Assembly: GCA_026418715.1 (NCBI GenBank)
Contig: JAOAAV010000045.1
Span: 1-41,802 of the forward strand
DNA length: 41,802 nt
Direction: 5' to 3'
DNA from: Clostridia bacterium
GTDB taxonomy: Bacteria > Bacillota > Clostridia > UBA1381
In this document: piece after piece, positions 39,994 through 41,802 of the stretch
How the letters are laid out: every line of letters begins with the position of its first letter
Numbering within the stretch: position 1 is the stretch's first letter
Program-made: the position numbers and the translations under genes
Notes under the pieces: model-generated
What the model was told of the DNA's origin: nothing
The model's database searches: none
Seen by the model: only the letters and a program-made list of their open reading frames with translations

Positions 39994-41228
39994 CCGTTTT
40001 TGGACTGGGTTTTGTAGGGCTTACGACTGCACTGGGATTTGCGCATTTAGGATACGAAGTTTTTGGGGTTGATGTAGACGAAAATAGGAAGACTTTATTG
40101 AAAAATGGCAAACTGCCGTTTTTGGAGCCTCATATGGAGGACATTTTAAAAACACACATAAACAGAGACTTTTTTGTTGCCGATGATGTAAAAGAAGCAA
40201 TAAAAAAGAGCGAGTATGTTTTTTATTGTGTAGGGACTCCATATGGAGAAAACGGTGCGGCTGATTTAAAATATCTATTTTCAGCCATTGACAGTACAAT
40301 AGATGCCGCAGATGATGATAAATTCAGGGTCCTTGTGGTAAAATCAACGGTTCCCCCGTCTACGACTTCCGAAAAGGTGTTGCCTTATGTATTGTCAAAA
40401 AAGAGAATTTCACAAAAATTCGGAATTGCAAACAATCCCGAATTTTTAAGAGAAGGACATTGCTGGAAGGATTTTATCGAGGCGGACAGGATAGTTATAG
40501 GCTGCAATGATGAAAATTCAAAAGATATGCTTTTAAATTTATATAAGCCGCTTGGTGTGCCGATCATCCCTGTTTCTCACAGTACCGCGGAATTTATTAA
40601 ATATCTGTCTAATACGCTGCTTGCAACGCTTATAAGCTATTCTAATGAAATGGCGCAGATTGCTGATGCCATAGGCGGAATTGATATTGCAAAAGCTTTC
40701 AGGGTGTTGCATATGGACAAGCGCTGGGGGGATTGCGGCATGAGGGCATACGCGTATCCCGGCTGCGGATACGGAGGCTATTGCCTGCCGAAGGATACTT
40801 GCGCCCTATATTCACAGTCAATTCAAAAGGGTTTTACTCCTCAGATTCTAAAAAATGTCATTGAAACGAATGCCAACGTTGCCAAAACTGTGGCAAAGAA
40901 AATCTGCAAAAATATTTCAAGGGATAAAACCATCGGTATTTTGGGACTTTCGTTTAAGCCTGAATCAGATGATGTGAGAGATACTCCTGCTGCAAAAATC
41001 ATAAGGGAACTCAATGCTCTGGGATATAAAAACATTTGTGCATATGATCCTGTTGCAATGGATGAGTTTAAGGCAAAATATGCCGACATTGATTTGGAAT
41101 ATTGCAAGGATGCAAAAACGGTTTATGACAAATCAGAGGTTATTGCTATCGTTACGGCATGGGAGGAGTTTAAAGCAGCGGCAGGCTTTGGAGAAAAAAT
41201 TATTGTAGATTGCAGATATATGCTATAG
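39987..41228 (+). CDS. UDP-glucose/GDP-mannose dehydrogenase family enzyme
   Basis: 413 residues; two-step NAD-dependent oxidation of a nucleotide sugar at C6, most simply UDP-glucose to UDP-glucuronate. NAD loop VFGLGFVGLTTALGFA (4-19), GTPYGENGAADLKYL, the NNPEFLREGHCWKDF block, K205 in AEFIKYLSNTLLA, and the catalytic Cys266 in GCGYGGYCLPKD. The usual motif is GGSCFPKD, so the residues either side of the Cys are changed (Y and L), while Cys itself is kept. GxGLSFKPESDDVRDTP follows as in the family. It overlaps the UXS-like gene by 7 bases, supporting a joint route to a UDP-pentose or a uronic acid. Confidence 0.85.
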   Translation: MVTVFGLGFVGLTTALGFAHLGYEVFGVDVDENRKTLLKNGKLPFLEPHMEDILKTHINRDFFVADDVKEAIKKSEYVFYCVGTPYGENGAADLKYLFSAIDSTIDAADDDKFRVLVVKSTVPPSTTSEKVLPYVLSKKRISQKFGIANNPEFLREGHCWKDFIEADRIVIGCNDENSKDMLLNLYKPLGVPIIPVSHSTAEFIKYLSNTLLATLISYSNEMAQIADAIGGIDIAKAFRVLHMDKRWGDCGMRAYAYPGCGYGGYCLPKDTCALYSQSIQKGFTPQILKNVIETNANVAKTVAKKICKNISRDKTIGILGLSFKPESDDVRDTPAAKIIRELNALGYKNICAYDPVAMDEFKAKYADIDLEYCKDAKTVYDKSEVIAIVTAWEEFKAAAGFGEKIIVDCRYML

Positions 41229-41242
41229 AAGGAGAAGGATAT

Positions 41243-41802
41243 ATGGAAAAACAGCAAATTTTAGACATGGTAAAGCAGTATTACAGGGAAAACCATAAAA
41301 AAGCTGACTATAGAGAGGGCGACAGAATCAACTATGCCGGAAGAGTATATGACGAAGAGGAGCTTTGCAATCTTGTCGATTCATCGCTGGAATTTTGGCT
41401 TACCGCAGGCAGGTATACGGATGAATTTGAGGAAGGACTTGCGAAATATTTGAATGTAAGGTTCTGCTCTGCGGTAAATTCGGGGTCTTCTGCGAATTTG
41501 CTGGCGGCAGCTGCTCTTACGTCGCCGCTTCTGGGAGATAGGCAAATTAAAAGAGGGGATGAGATTATCACCGTTGCGGCGGCGTTTCCTACTACAGTTG
41601 CGCCGATTGTACAAATCGGCGCTGTTCCTGTTTTTGTAGACATTGACATACCATCATACAATATTGATCCTAAAAAGCTTGAGGATGCGGTAACTTCAAA
41701 GACGAAGGCTGTTATAGTGGCGCACAGCCTTGGCAATGTTTTCAATCTCAAGGCTGTAAAGGAATTTTGCGAAAAGTATAATCTATGGCTTGTAGAAGAC
41801 AA
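41243..41802 (+). CDS. rfbH: RfbH-type CDP-4-keto-6-deoxyglucose 3-dehydrase, partial
   Basis: Only the first 186 codons are in the window; the gene runs off the right end. PLP/[2Fe-2S] enzyme (E1) that removes the C3 hydroxyl of CDP-4-keto-6-deoxyglucose on the way to 3,6-dideoxyhexoses. The RfbH signature is clear: INYAGRVYDEEELCNLVDSS, FWLTAGRYTDEFEEGLAKYL, VNSGSSANLLAAAALTSPLL, GDRQIKRGDEIITVAAAFPT and VPVFVDIDIPSYNIDPKKLE. These distinguish it from sugar aminotransferases of the DegT family. The family's His in place of the PLP lysine and the FeS cysteines lie beyond the edge. ATG 41243 follows GGAGAAGGA. It links this end of the operon back to rfbF. Confidence 0.9.
   Translation, partial: MEKQQILDMVKQYYRENHKKADYREGDRINYAGRVYDEEELCNLVDSSLEFWLTAGRYTDEFEEGLAKYLNVRFCSAVNSGSSANLLAAAALTSPLLGDRQIKRGDEIITVAAAFPTTVAPIVQIGAVPVFVDIDIPSYNIDPKKLEDAVTSKTKAVIVAHSLGNVFNLKAVKEFCEKYNLWLVED

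Overview
The window is AT-rich (roughly 38-40% GC by eye) and reads like a chromosomal segment of a low-GC Gram-positive anaerobe, most likely class Clostridia. Reasons: strong AGGAGG ribosome binding sites, sigma-A promoters with TG-extended -10 boxes, a fermentative bifunctional AdhE, an [FeFe]-hydrogenase-like protein, a fructose PTS, YebC, YerC, YhgE/Pip and a FlxA-like protein. No tRNA, rRNA, CRISPR array, transposase or prophage gene was seen.

Layout. (1) 1-7300, housekeeping and fermentation: the start of a leftward gene cut by the window edge, ppa, nth, glyA, a FlxA-like coiled-coil protein, a Ca2+/H+ antiporter, and adhE behind a promoter with a Rex-like operator. (2) 7480-14170, envelope and signalling: a secreted copper-amine-oxidase-N/beta-helix protein, then a three-gene operon (capE-capF-capG) that makes UDP-N-acetyl-L-fucosamine from UDP-GlcNAc, then a membrane PilJ-GAF-HD-GYP protein. 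(3) 14270-17640: a Zn/Cd-type P1B ATPase behind an ArsR/SmtB-like operator, and a leftward [FeFe]-hydrogenase-like protein. (4) 17640-20690: a gap holding what looks like a frameshifted small gene, then an operon in which two paralogous anchored triple-repeat proteins flank a hemolysin III/TrhA membrane protein, then a structured, repeat-bearing leader. (5) 20690-26530: yebC, a hypothetical anchored protein, a 954-residue YhgE/Pip protein, yerC and a methyltransferase. (6) 26650-26802: a leftward 50-residue basic, Pro-rich gene. (7) 27040-32820: a fructose operon fruR-fruK-fruA-ptsH-ptsI carrying its own general PTS proteins; its HPr has Arg at the regulatory Ser46 position. (8) 33050 to the end: a tightly packed operon starting with rfbF and reaching rfbH at the window edge.

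Region 8 is the most unusual part. RfbF and RfbH belong to CDP-3,6-dideoxyhexose synthesis. Between them are a TPP-dependent acetolactate-synthase-like enzyme (YerE is one precedent), a classical SDR, a dehydroquinate-synthase-family sugar phosphate cyclase overlapping an FGGY kinase, a UDP-glucuronate-decarboxylase-like SDR and a UDP-glucose-dehydrogenase-like enzyme. This combination suggests an unusual branched or carbocyclic glycan building block. The exact product is inference and cannot be fixed from sequence alone.
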